DNA of 9,314 bases, from NCBI GenBank assembly GCA_016295225.1, contig JAEDLP010000073.1, positions 1 to 9,314 of the forward strand. The letters run 5' to 3'. The position numbers and the translations under genes are program-made. The stretch is from Oscillospiraceae bacterium (GTDB lineage Bacteria; Bacillota; Clostridia; Oscillospirales; Oscillospiraceae). The notes under the pieces are model-generated. The model saw only the letters and a program-made list of their open reading frames with translations. It was not told the DNA's origin and made no database searches. This document shows, one piece after another, positions 3,683-9,314 of the stretch; within the stretch, counting starts at the first letter, position 1, and every line of letters starts with the position of its first letter.

Positions 3683-5779
3683 TTATCGCTCCCGCTTCAG
3701 CTGCTTCTGCTTCAAGGCCGTGGACAGGGAGAACCGCTTTTCCTCGCCGGAGTCGAATAAAATCGTGGCGATATCCCCCTGCCGATTCACCACCTTGCCG
3801 GGGCCGAAGATCCGGTGGGACACCCGGGTTCCCGGCAGGTAGGGGGTGGGGTCGGCCTTTGGACCGGGCTTGGTATACCCGGGCTTGGGTCTGGGTCGGA
3901 CTGCCTGCTTCCTGGGCTCCTCCCGTTTGGGGAAGATGTCCGCCGCGAAGGTGCTCATCAGGCCAGGTTTCTTGAAGCGAAAGACCGCCAGGTGGTCCCT
4001 GGCCCGGGTCATGCCCACGTAGAAGAGCCGCCGCTCCTCCTCATAGGCCTCCAGATCCTTGGGGTCGGGCCGCTTCCCCGGGGGCAGCTCCACCGAGGGC
4101 AGGATGCCGTCGGCCACATCCATGAGGATGACCCGGTCGTACTCCAGGCCCTTGCTGGCGTGGATGGTGGAGAGGATGAACTGGCTCTCCGGGTCGCTGG
4201 ACCCCGCCTGGACCAGCCCCTGTAAGTCCTCCAGCCGGCGGGTAAGGCCCTGGATGTTGGGCTCCTGCCGGCCCAGGGCCTCTAAAATGTCCAGCTTTCC
4301 CTGGTCGGCTCCCCGTTCCTCCAGGTAGTCCCCATAGCCCATGAAGTGGCGGATGCGGTAGACCGCCCGGTCGGCGGGGTCCTCGGCCATGTTGGCCAAG
4401 TGGGTGTGAAGGGCCTTGCACCGCATCCGGGCCTGGGGGTACAGGTCGCCCATCTCCGCCAGAATCAGGAAGATCGGCCCCTCTCCCCCGCTCTCCCGGA
4501 CGGCCTTCTCGGCGGCCGCCTTGGGGATGCCCACGCGAAATTTATAGTACACCCGCAGGAAGGCCTCTCCGTCGGCGGGGTTTCGGGACAGGGCAAAGAT
4601 ATCCAGCACGTCCCGCACCACCCGGTGTGAGAAGAAGCTCCCCTCCACCTGGCGGCACCGGCAGCCCACCCCCTGGCGGTCCAGCAGGTCCAGGACAGGG
4701 AGGGCACTGTCGTTGTTCCGGTAGAGGACGGCGGTCTCCTGGGTGCAGTTTTTGGCCACAGCCACCAGGTAGTTGTACTGGTCGGCCCGGTCGTAAGCCC
4801 ACAGGGTCTGGATGGCAGGGCCTCTCTCCCGGGCGGCGGTCATGGTCTTGTCCCGGCGGTTCCGGTTCTGCCGGATGAACTGCCCGGCGGCCTCCACAAT
4901 GGCGGCATTGGACCGGTAGTTCCGCTCCATGAGCAGGACCTTCCCGCCCGGGTAGACGGTCTCAAAGGCCATGAGGGCCGCAGGATAGGCCGCCCGGAAG
5001 CCGTAGATGCTCTGATCCTCGTCCCCCACCATAAAGAGGTTGGGGTGGTCCCCGGCCAGCAGGCGGATGATGGCGTGCTGGATCTTTGACGTATCCTGGG
5101 CCTCGTCCACACAGAGATAGCGGTACCTGGCCTGAAAGCGGGCCAGAATATCCGGGTACTGCCGCAGGATCTGGGCGGCGTAGACCATCTGGTCGTCGTA
5201 GTCCATCCAGCCCTTCTCCCGGAGGGCGGCGCAATAGGCCCGGTAAATCTTCCCCACGGGGAGCTCGTCGTCCCACATCTGGTCGATCTCCTCCTGAGAA
5301 AGCTGCATGTTCTTGATGTAGGTGATGGCCCTGCGGATGGTCTTGATGGTGCTCTCGGTGGCAAACTCCCCGGTGGCCCTGCGGCTCAGCTCCCCCACCA
5401 GGGCGGACAATTTGCCCTCGTCGCTGATGAGCCGGAAGGCCGTCCGGCCTTTGGATTTCTCATAGTACCGGATGATCCGGGCGGAGACCCCGTTGATGGT
5501 GCGGAACTCCAGCCGCTCCGCCATCTCCGGGCCGAACCAGGCGGCGAAGCGCTCCGCCATGTCCCGGGTGGCCGCCACGGTGTAGGTCATGGTGAGGATG
5601 TCCTCCGGCGGGACGCCCCGGCCGAAGATCATGTACCCCAGGCGGCAGATGAGCACCGTGGTCTTGCCGCTGCCGGGGACGGCAAGCAGGAGGACCGGGC
5701 CATCCACTGCCTGGACAGCGGCCTCCTGCTGGCGGTTGAGGGAGATCCCCCAGGTTTTCTTAAATTCATCATAGGTCAT
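3683..5779 (-). CDS. UvrD/Rep/PcrA-family ATP-dependent DNA helicase
   Basis: A 698-residue superfamily 1A 3'-5' helicase with all the expected motifs in order. The Q-motif is LNRQQEAAV (14-22) and Walker A is AVPGSGKT (33-40). Motif Ia is TYTVAATRDMAERF (65-78), motif II VDEAQDT (224-230) and motif III VGDEDQSIYGFRAA (251-264). Motif IV is ERNYRS (285-290), motif V STIHASKGLEYD (537-548) and motif VI ERRLFYVGMTRAR (582-594). After a basic proline-rich linker (619-645), residues about 650-690 (PGTRVSHRIFGPGKVV) form the Tudor-like C-terminal domain by which PcrA/UvrD contacts RNA polymerase. It acts on DNA in repair or in resolving replication–transcription conflicts. At 698 residues it is slightly shorter than typical PcrA (about 720-740), so it may be a paralogue of the housekeeping copy. 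The ATG at 5779 follows AGGAGGGAG (5796-5788). It is probably monocistronic. Confidence 0.93.
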   Translation of the reverse strand: MTYDEFKKTWGISLNRQQEAAVQAVDGPVLLLAVPGSGKTTVLICRLGYMIFGRGVPPEDILTMTYTVAATRDMAERFAAWFGPEMAERLEFRTINGVSARIIRYYEKSKGRTAFRLISDEGKLSALVGELSRRATGEFATESTIKTIRRAITYIKNMQLSQEEIDQMWDDELPVGKIYRAYCAALREKGWMDYDDQMVYAAQILRQYPDILARFQARYRYLCVDEAQDTSKIQHAIIRLLAGDHPNLFMVGDEDQSIYGFRAAYPAALMAFETVYPGGKVLLMERNYRSNAAIVEAAGQFIRQNRNRRDKTMTAARERGPAIQTLWAYDRADQYNYLVAVAKNCTQETAVLYRNNDSALPVLDLLDRQGVGCRCRQVEGSFFSHRVVRDVLDIFALSRNPADGEAFLRVYYKFRVGIPKAAAEKAVRESGGEGPIFLILAEMGDLYPQARMRCKALHTHLANMAEDPADRAVYRIRHFMGYGDYLEERGADQGKLDILEALGRQEPNIQGLTRRLEDLQGLVQAGSSDPESQFILSTIHASKGLEYDRVILMDVADGILPSVELPPGKRPDPKDLEAYEEERRLFYVGMTRARDHLAVFRFKKPGLMSTFAADIFPKREEPRKQAVRPRPKPGYTKPGPKADPTPYLPGTRVSHRIFGPGKVVNRQGDIATILFDSGEEKRFSLSTALKQKQLKRER

Positions 5780-5822
5780 GGGCGCGGCTCCCTCCTCTCT
5801 TCCCGTCTCGGGGTTTTCCTCC

Positions 5823-5831
5823 AGTGTACCA
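5823..5831 (-). promoter_or_regulatory. Extended -10 promoter of the helicase gene
   Basis: On the minus strand TGG-TACACT (5831-5823) resembles an extended -10 (TGnTATAAT). No -35 with acceptable spacing is present. It lies about 44 bases upstream of the ATG, between the operon terminator at 5860-5894 and the helicase. Confidence 0.45.
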
Positions 5832-5859
5832 GATTTTTCGCCGTTTGTATCGGTTTGGA

Positions 5860-5894
5860 CAAAAAAATATCCTTCGGCGCAGACCGAAGGATAT
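5860..5894 (-). terminator. Rho-independent terminator of the DUF134–NifX/Crp-Fnr operon
   Basis: An 11-bp perfect stem, ATATCCTTCGG (minus 5894-5884) with CCGAAGGATAT (5877-5867), has a 6-base loop. On the minus strand it is followed at once by TTTTTTT (5867-5861). It begins 4 bases after the Crp/Fnr stop codon. Confidence 0.95.
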
Positions 5895-5897
5895 CCC

Positions 5898-6566
5898 TCA
5901 TTGGGTCAGGGCTTCCAGCCCCCCCTTGTCCAGCAGGCGGACGGAGCCGCGGCGGACCTCCACCAACCCCTGGGTGGAAAAACGCTTGAGCATCCGGGCC
6001 ACCACCTCCCGGGCGGAGCTGATCTGCTGGGCGATCTGCTCGTGGGTGATCTTGATCTCCGGGCTGCCCGCCTCCTCCGAGGCCCGCAGGAGGAAGACCG
6101 CCAGACGCTGATCCACCCCCAGAAACAGCAGCTGCTGCATGGACTGCATCACGTCGGTGAACCGCCGGGTGGTCATCTCATAGATGAAGCACCGGGCATA
6201 GATGTTCTCCTCCATGACCCGCCGGACCACGCCGGAGTTCACCACCAGCAGTCGGCAGTCCTCCAGGGCGGTCATCTGGGTGTCAAAGGCGATGGGGTCC
6301 ATGACGCAGGACGCGGACAGGGTGCAGACGTCCCCTTCCCCCATTTGAAACAGGGTGACCTCCCGGCCTTCCTCAGACAGAAGGTAGGCGCGCACCCGCC
6401 CCTTCTGAACCAGAAAGAGCCCCAGGCACTCCCCGCCGCAGCTGTGAACCATGCTTCCGGCGGGAAACTGCTGGATGGCCGCCCCCCGGGCGATATCCTC
6501 CTGCTGTTCGGTTGTCAGGTCATCCCAAAAGGGAAGCTGCCGCAGCTGGGCGATCCGTTCTTCCAT
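5898..6566 (-). CDS. Crp/Fnr-family transcriptional regulator
   Basis: 222 residues, the normal Crp/Fnr length. Residues about 10-110 form the cyclic-nucleotide-binding-type beta-roll (FLVQKGRVRAYLLSEEGREV, then GEGDV). Residues about 112-145 are the dimerisation helix. Residues about 172-215 are the winged helix-turn-helix, with recognition segment HEQIAQQISSAREVVARMLK (175-194). It lacks the N-terminal four-cysteine cluster of FNR, but has six Cys (43, 47, 81, 87, 104, 126). These include CGGEC and CTLSASC, motifs I associate with a Clostridial redox-type Crp/Fnr subgroup sometimes found near hcp. The ligand is not determinable here. The start is ATG 6566 with AGGAGG (6579-6574) 7 bases upstream. 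It follows the DUF134–NifX gene by 32 bases in one operon ending at the 5860-5894 terminator. Confidence 0.92.
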   Translation of the reverse strand: MEERIAQLRQLPFWDDLTTEQQEDIARGAAIQQFPAGSMVHSCGGECLGLFLVQKGRVRAYLLSEEGREVTLFQMGEGDVCTLSASCVMDPIAFDTQMTALEDCRLLVVNSGVVRRVMEENIYARCFIYEMTTRRFTDVMQSMQQLLFLGVDQRLAVFLLRASEEAGSPEIKITHEQIAQQISSAREVVARMLKRFSTQGLVEVRRGSVRLLDKGGLEALTQ

Positions 6567-6598
6567 AAAGGCCCCTCCTGTCTCTCGGATGATCCCGC

Positions 6599-7411
6599 TC
6601 AGTGGCAGCTATGGCCGCCGCAGGAATGGCCGCCCTCCTCGGCGCCGCAGACGTGGGCTTCCCCATCGCCGTGGCTGCCGCAGGCGTGGTCGCCGCCGTG
6701 GCCGTGGTGGCTGCACTGGATGGCAGGGTCATAGTCCAGGCGGTCGTTCATCAGGGCTTCCACCGCCTCATCCGCCTGGCCGGACACGCCGCCGTAGAGC
6801 TTGATCCCGGCCTGGGCCAGCGCGTTCTGGGCCCCGGGGCCAATGCCGCCGCAGATGAGGACGTCCACCTGTCTGGTCCGCAGGAAGCCGGCCAGGGCGC
6901 CATGGCCGCTGCCGGCGGTGTCCACCACCTGGCTGTGGAAAATCTGACCCAGGCCCACATCATAAAACTTAAACTGCTGGGTATGGCCAAAGTGCTGGAA
7001 GACCTGGCCGTTTTCATAGGTCACTGCAATGCGCATTTGGGTTCCTTCTTTCTTGGGTAGGGTTTCTTGGGACGGGCGAGGGCGGTCTTTGGGACAGACC
7101 GAACCGCCGCAGGAGGCGGAACCGTCGCACAGGCGATAGGTCCCCCCGGCGATAATCAGCCGCTTCCCGTTGACCAGGCTGTCAGCCACCTTGTGGCGGG
7201 CGCTCTCGTAGATCTCCGTAACCGTGGTCCGGGAGATATCCATTTGAGCGGCACACTGGCCGTGGGTCATCTTCTCGTAATCTACCAGCCGCAGGGCTTC
7301 AAACTCGTCCACAGACAGAACCACCGTGTTGGCGCAGGGTACGCCATCCGGGGTGAACCTCGGGTATTCCGGCTCCCGGCAGATCCGCCGGCAGCGCTGA
7401 GGTCTTGCCAT
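6599..7411 (-). CDS. DUF134–NifX/NafY-type fusion protein with His/Cys-rich tail
   Basis: 270 residues in three parts. Residues 1-96 match DUF134 (MARPQRCRRI start, FEALRLVDYE and a helix-turn-helix-like QCAAQMDISRTTVTEIYESARHKVA), a family thought to bind DNA. Residues 126-225 match the dinitrogenase iron-molybdenum-cofactor-binding fold (NifX/NifB C-terminal/NafY): MRIAVTYENGQVFQHFGHT, VDVLICGGIGPGAQNAL and IKLYGG. Such domains bind metal clusters, and outside nitrogen fixers the partner is usually unknown. The final 38 residues hold 9 His and 5 Cys (CSHHGHGGDHAC … SCGGHSCH), a clear metal-binding tail. The linker (97-125) contains CGGSVC. The start is ATG 7411, 7 bases after AGGAGG (7424-7419). 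A second good ribosome site (AAGAAGGA, 7050-7043) precedes codon 126, so a NifX-only product is possible. It is the first gene of an operon with the Crp/Fnr regulator. Confidence 0.9.
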   Translation of the reverse strand: MARPQRCRRICREPEYPRFTPDGVPCANTVVLSVDEFEALRLVDYEKMTHGQCAAQMDISRTTVTEIYESARHKVADSLVNGKRLIIAGGTYRLCDGSASCGGSVCPKDRPRPSQETLPKKEGTQMRIAVTYENGQVFQHFGHTQQFKFYDVGLGQIFHSQVVDTAGSGHGALAGFLRTRQVDVLICGGIGPGAQNALAQAGIKLYGGVSGQADEAVEALMNDRLDYDPAIQCSHHGHGGDHACGSHGDGEAHVCGAEEGGHSCGGHSCH

Positions 7412-7440
7412 GGGACCCCCTCCTTTTTCGTCATATGTCG

Positions 7441-7446
7441 ATTATA
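7441..7446 (-). promoter_or_regulatory. -10 box of the DUF134–NifX operon promoter
   Basis: A perfect TATAAT on the minus strand (7446-7441) lies 30 bases before the ATG and predicts a start near 7434. Seventeen bases upstream there is no recognisable -35 (CATACC), the usual signature of an activator-dependent promoter. Confidence 0.7.
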
Positions 7447-7467
7447 TTACAAAGGACGGCCCCGGTA

Positions 7468-7483
7468 TGTGACCTGAGTCTCA
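7468..7483. promoter_or_regulatory. Candidate Crp/Fnr-type operator (TGTGA-N6-TCTCA)
   Basis: ATGTGA-CCTGAG-TCTCAT (7467-7484) is a near-palindrome matching the Crp-type TGTGA-N6-TCACA consensus at 9 of 10 positions. Its centre (7475.5) is 41.5 bases upstream of the predicted operon start, exactly the class II activator position of CRP and FNR. The obvious candidate regulator is the Crp/Fnr protein encoded by the second gene of the same operon. Confidence 0.55.
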
Positions 7484-7625
7484 TTTTGAAAAAACTTTGC
7501 ATCCCCGGTGAATCCTCGCCAGTTTATACAAAAAGTCCAATTTGTTGATTGTTTCCAGCACAATTTAACGATAAAATTAAGTGTTACTGTGATAGGTAAA
7601 CACCTGAAAGGAACGGTTCCCTTCC

Positions 7626-8759
7626 ATGCGAATCCTGATTATGAGCGACAACACAGGGGAAGGCCACAACTCCTGCGCCAAAGCCATCAAAGAATATTTC
7701 GAGCTTCAGGGCGATTCCTGCACCATTGTGGACTCCCTGCGCTTCATCTCCCGGCCCGTGTCCACCGCCGTGTCGGAAGGCTTCACCTGCATGTACCGCC
7801 ACTTCCCGGGGGTATTCCGAAACGGATACACCTACATGGAAAGGCACCCCGGCATGTTCCACGACAGGTCCGCTGTCTACCGGCTGCTGACTATGGGTAC
7901 GGAGAAGCTTTGGCAGTATCTGCAGCAGAGCAAGTACGACGGCATCATCTGCCCCCACATGTTCTCCGCCCTGATGATTACCCATATCAAGAAGGTCTAT
8001 GGGCTGGACAGCCCCACCTGCTTTGTGGCCACGGACTACACCTGCAGTCCCCTGGTAAAGGACAGCAGGCTGGACCGGTACTTCATCCCTCACGACTCCC
8101 TGGCCTGGGACTTTGAGTGCGACAACATCCCCATAGACCACATTGTGGGCAGCGGCATCCCCGTGCGGCAGATGTTCTATCAGAGCAAGCCCAAGGAGGA
8201 GGCCAAGCGCCAGAGCGCCGTGCCGCCCCACCACAAGCATCTGGTGATGATGGGGGGCAGCATGGGCTGCGGCCCCATCCTGGGTCTGGCCCGACGGCTC
8301 ACCGCCCTGCCCGACGACTGCCACCTGACCGTGGTCTGCGGCACCAACAAAAACCTCCAGCGGCAGCTGCTGCGGAAGTTCAGAAACCAGAAAAACTTCC
8401 ACATCCGGGGCTACGTCCGGGACATGGCCACCCTCATGGACAGCGCAGATCTCTACCTCACCAAGCCCGGGGGCATCGGGGTCACCGAAGCCGCCTTGAA
8501 AAACCTGCCCATGGTCTTTATCAACGCCGTGGCCGGGTGCGAGGAGTACAACCGGCTCTACTACACCCGCAACGGCGGCGCCAAGACAGCGGCCAACCTG
8601 GAAGATCTGGCCCGGCTGTGCCAAAAGCTGCTGGAAAACGACGCCAGGCGCATCCAGATGGAAAAGCACCTGCGGGAGCTTCCCAAGAATAACGCCGCCC
8701 AGGTGATCCACAGCTATTTCCGGGAACAAGTGGGCAAAACGATCAAAACGGCGGGATGA
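7626..8759 (+). CDS. MGDG-synthase/UgtP-family glycosyltransferase (GT28-type)
   Basis: 377 residues, the standard size of bacterial processive diacylglycerol glycosyltransferases (UgtP/YpfP) and plant MGDG synthases. These are membrane-associated enzymes moving a sugar from a UDP-sugar to diacylglycerol, for glycolipids or lipoteichoic acid anchors. The N-terminal MGDG-synthase domain shows SDNTGEGHNS (7-16), CPHMF (109-113), ATDYTCSP (135-142) and GSGIPV (175-180). The C-terminal nucleotide-sugar domain shows MGGSMGCGP (209-217), VVCGTNKNL (236-244), GYVRDM (262-267), LTKPGGIGVTEA (278-289) and GCEEYN (304-309). The ATG at 7626 starts exactly at the conserved N-terminus. The ribosome site is weak (AAAGGAA, 12-13 bases away). 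No confident promoter is seen in 7484-7625, though it must lie there. The acceptor and sugar are inferred from the family only. Confidence 0.9.
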   Translation: MRILIMSDNTGEGHNSCAKAIKEYFELQGDSCTIVDSLRFISRPVSTAVSEGFTCMYRHFPGVFRNGYTYMERHPGMFHDRSAVYRLLTMGTEKLWQYLQQSKYDGIICPHMFSALMITHIKKVYGLDSPTCFVATDYTCSPLVKDSRLDRYFIPHDSLAWDFECDNIPIDHIVGSGIPVRQMFYQSKPKEEAKRQSAVPPHHKHLVMMGGSMGCGPILGLARRLTALPDDCHLTVVCGTNKNLQRQLLRKFRNQKNFHIRGYVRDMATLMDSADLYLTKPGGIGVTEAALKNLPMVFINAVAGCEEYNRLYYTRNGGAKTAANLEDLARLCQKLLENDARRIQMEKHLRELPKNNAAQVIHSYFREQVGKTIKTAG

Positions 8760-8773
8760 GTCCCGCCGTTTTT
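8745..8773 (+). terminator. Bidirectional terminator overlapping the glycosyltransferase stop codon
   Basis: AAAACGGCGGGA (8745-8756) pairs perfectly with TCCCGCCGTTTT (8761-8772). The TGAG loop contains the TGA stop, and TTTTT follows. On the minus strand the mirrored TTTT can end the convergent HTH–SOR-like gene, whose stop is at 8792. Confidence 0.92.
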
Positions 8774-8791
8774 CTGGTTTCCCCCCTGGAT

Positions 8792-9274
8792 TTACCGCCC
8801 CAGCTTTACCTGGAACAGACCGTGGTGGTTGCAGCAGGCATACAGCCGACCAGAGCCCATCCGGGGGAACCGCAGGGCACAGGTCTGCTCCGGGTAGGTC
8901 CGCTGGAGCAGAACCCGGTCGGCGGTCACATAGGCAAAAAAACTGATGAAATGTTCCTTGGTCATGGGGTGATCCATGGTGATGTACCAGTCGTTCTCCA
9001 TTTTCTCCACCTGAACGCCGTGGTCCTGGTCAGGCTCCTCAGCCTCCAGGGCCGGCAGGTTCACCCCGCAGCAGTGGAAGGACCCCTGGCCCATGGCGTG
9101 GATCACATTGCCGCAGACCGGGCAGACGTAGAACTTGCTCCGCAGCATGTTCCCCGCCCGGTTCCCGTTGATCCGGTACTCCCCGGTGAGGAGCTCCGCC
9201 ACGGAGACCCCCAAGGCCCGGGCCAGGGGCTCCAGCAGGGTGATGTCGGGCAGGCCCTTGCCAGTTTCCCTTAG
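8792..9274 (-). pseudogene. HTH (XRE)–desulforedoxin–superoxide-reductase-like regulator, N-terminus lost
   Basis: The open frame runs from 9274 to the TAA at 8794-8792. Its first part, ETGKGLPDITLLEPLARALGVS, is the end of an XRE-type helix-turn-helix domain, but the preceding helices are missing. An in-frame TAA (9277-9275) and AT-rich sequence replace them. An ATG at 9214 gives a 140-residue product lacking the HTH. In that numbering C31-C34-C48-C49 is a desulforedoxin-type iron site (CPVC, CC). H65, H82 (DHPM), H88 (KEHFI), C128 and H131 (CCNHHG) match the His4Cys iron ligands of superoxide reductase. The catalytic Lys before the first His (EKH in desulfoferrodoxin) is replaced (QDH), suggesting a sensor rather than an enzyme. 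Such HTH–desulfoferrodoxin fusions occur in Clostridia. It is probably a broken gene, though a short product from 9214 is possible. Confidence 0.8.
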
Positions 9275-9314
9275 TTAAAGATATTGTTGGGTATCTCAAG
9301 ATGTGTCATTCGAT
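9275..9314. other. AT-rich sequence abutting the broken HTH gene; possible insertion or rearrangement end
   Basis: These last 40 bases are clearly less GC-rich than the gene they interrupt and encode no continuation of the helix-turn-helix in any frame I read. The junction falls between 9268, where homology to the WETGKG turn begins, and 9277. It could be the end of a mobile element, a deletion scar or old decay. Too little is visible to choose. Confidence 0.35.

Noticed and set aside
5778..6734. 318-codon plus-strand open frame
   Set aside because: It runs antisense across the Crp/Fnr gene and into the DUF134–NifX gene, has no ribosome site, and is low-complexity (Pro/Gly/His/Gln-rich).
6599..7411. 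Nitrogenase maturation (nif) locus
   Set aside because: The NifX-like domain is widespread outside nitrogen fixers and no other nif gene is present in the window.
7584..8729. 381-codon open frame on the minus strand opposite the glycosyltransferase, longer than the real gene
   Set aside because: Its translation shows no family motifs and is an antisense shadow of GC-rich codons; the plus strand carries every MGDG-synthase/GT28 motif in order and a stop-overlapping terminator.

Overview
The window looks like chromosome from a GC-rich, low-GC-phylum (Firmicutes/Clostridia) anaerobe. The best guess is the Oscillospiraceae/Flavonifractor-like group. This is an inference from strong AGGAGG ribosome sites, GC-rich codon use, a DUF134–NifX-type fusion, an HTH–superoxide-reductase-like fusion and a UgtP/MGDG-synthase-type glycosyltransferase. 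The species cannot be named from sequence alone.

Layout, left to right. (i) 61-242: a tRNA-Arg(ACG) gene on the minus strand, with its own promoter and a strong terminator. (ii) 300-1285: a minus-strand unit with a good sigma-A-type promoter, a 17-cysteine zinc-ribbon-like protein and a 52-residue Cys/Asn-rich membrane micro-protein, followed by two hairpins. (iii) 1296-1928: a divergent YfcE-type phosphodiesterase with promoter and terminator. (iv) 1959-3577: a more AT-rich accessory-looking block. It holds a PadR-type regulator whose C-terminus appears frameshifted, a tiny membrane protein and a truncated secreted peptide that runs into a GC-rich palindrome. Divergent from these is a membrane-anchored hypothetical protein. 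The two transcription units share an almost mirror-symmetric pair of promoters. A possible small transcript with a terminator follows. (v) 3683-5831: a UvrD/PcrA-like helicase on the minus strand. (vi) 5860-7483: a two-gene minus-strand operon, a DUF134–NifX-like fusion with a His/Cys-rich tail followed by a Crp/Fnr-family regulator. Its promoter has a good -10, no -35, and a TGTGA-N6-TCTCA palindrome centred at about -41.5. (vii) 7626-8773: a MGDG-synthase/UgtP-family glycosyltransferase with a terminator overlapping its stop codon. (viii) 8792-9274: the C-terminal part of an HTH regulator fused to desulforedoxin and superoxide-reductase-like domains. Its N-terminus is lost at a sharp junction with AT-rich sequence at the right edge.

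The unifying theme on the right side is redox and metal sensing in an anaerobe. The Crp/Fnr gene lies in the operon of a metal-cluster-binding-type protein whose promoter has the geometry of a class II Crp/Fnr-activated promoter, suggesting a positive feedback loop. Nearby is the broken HTH–SOR-like regulator. The strongest candidates for something undescribed are this Fnr/DUF134–NifX loop, the Cys/Asn-rich micro-protein downstream of the zinc-ribbon gene, and the PadR-centred divergent locus of small membrane and secreted proteins.
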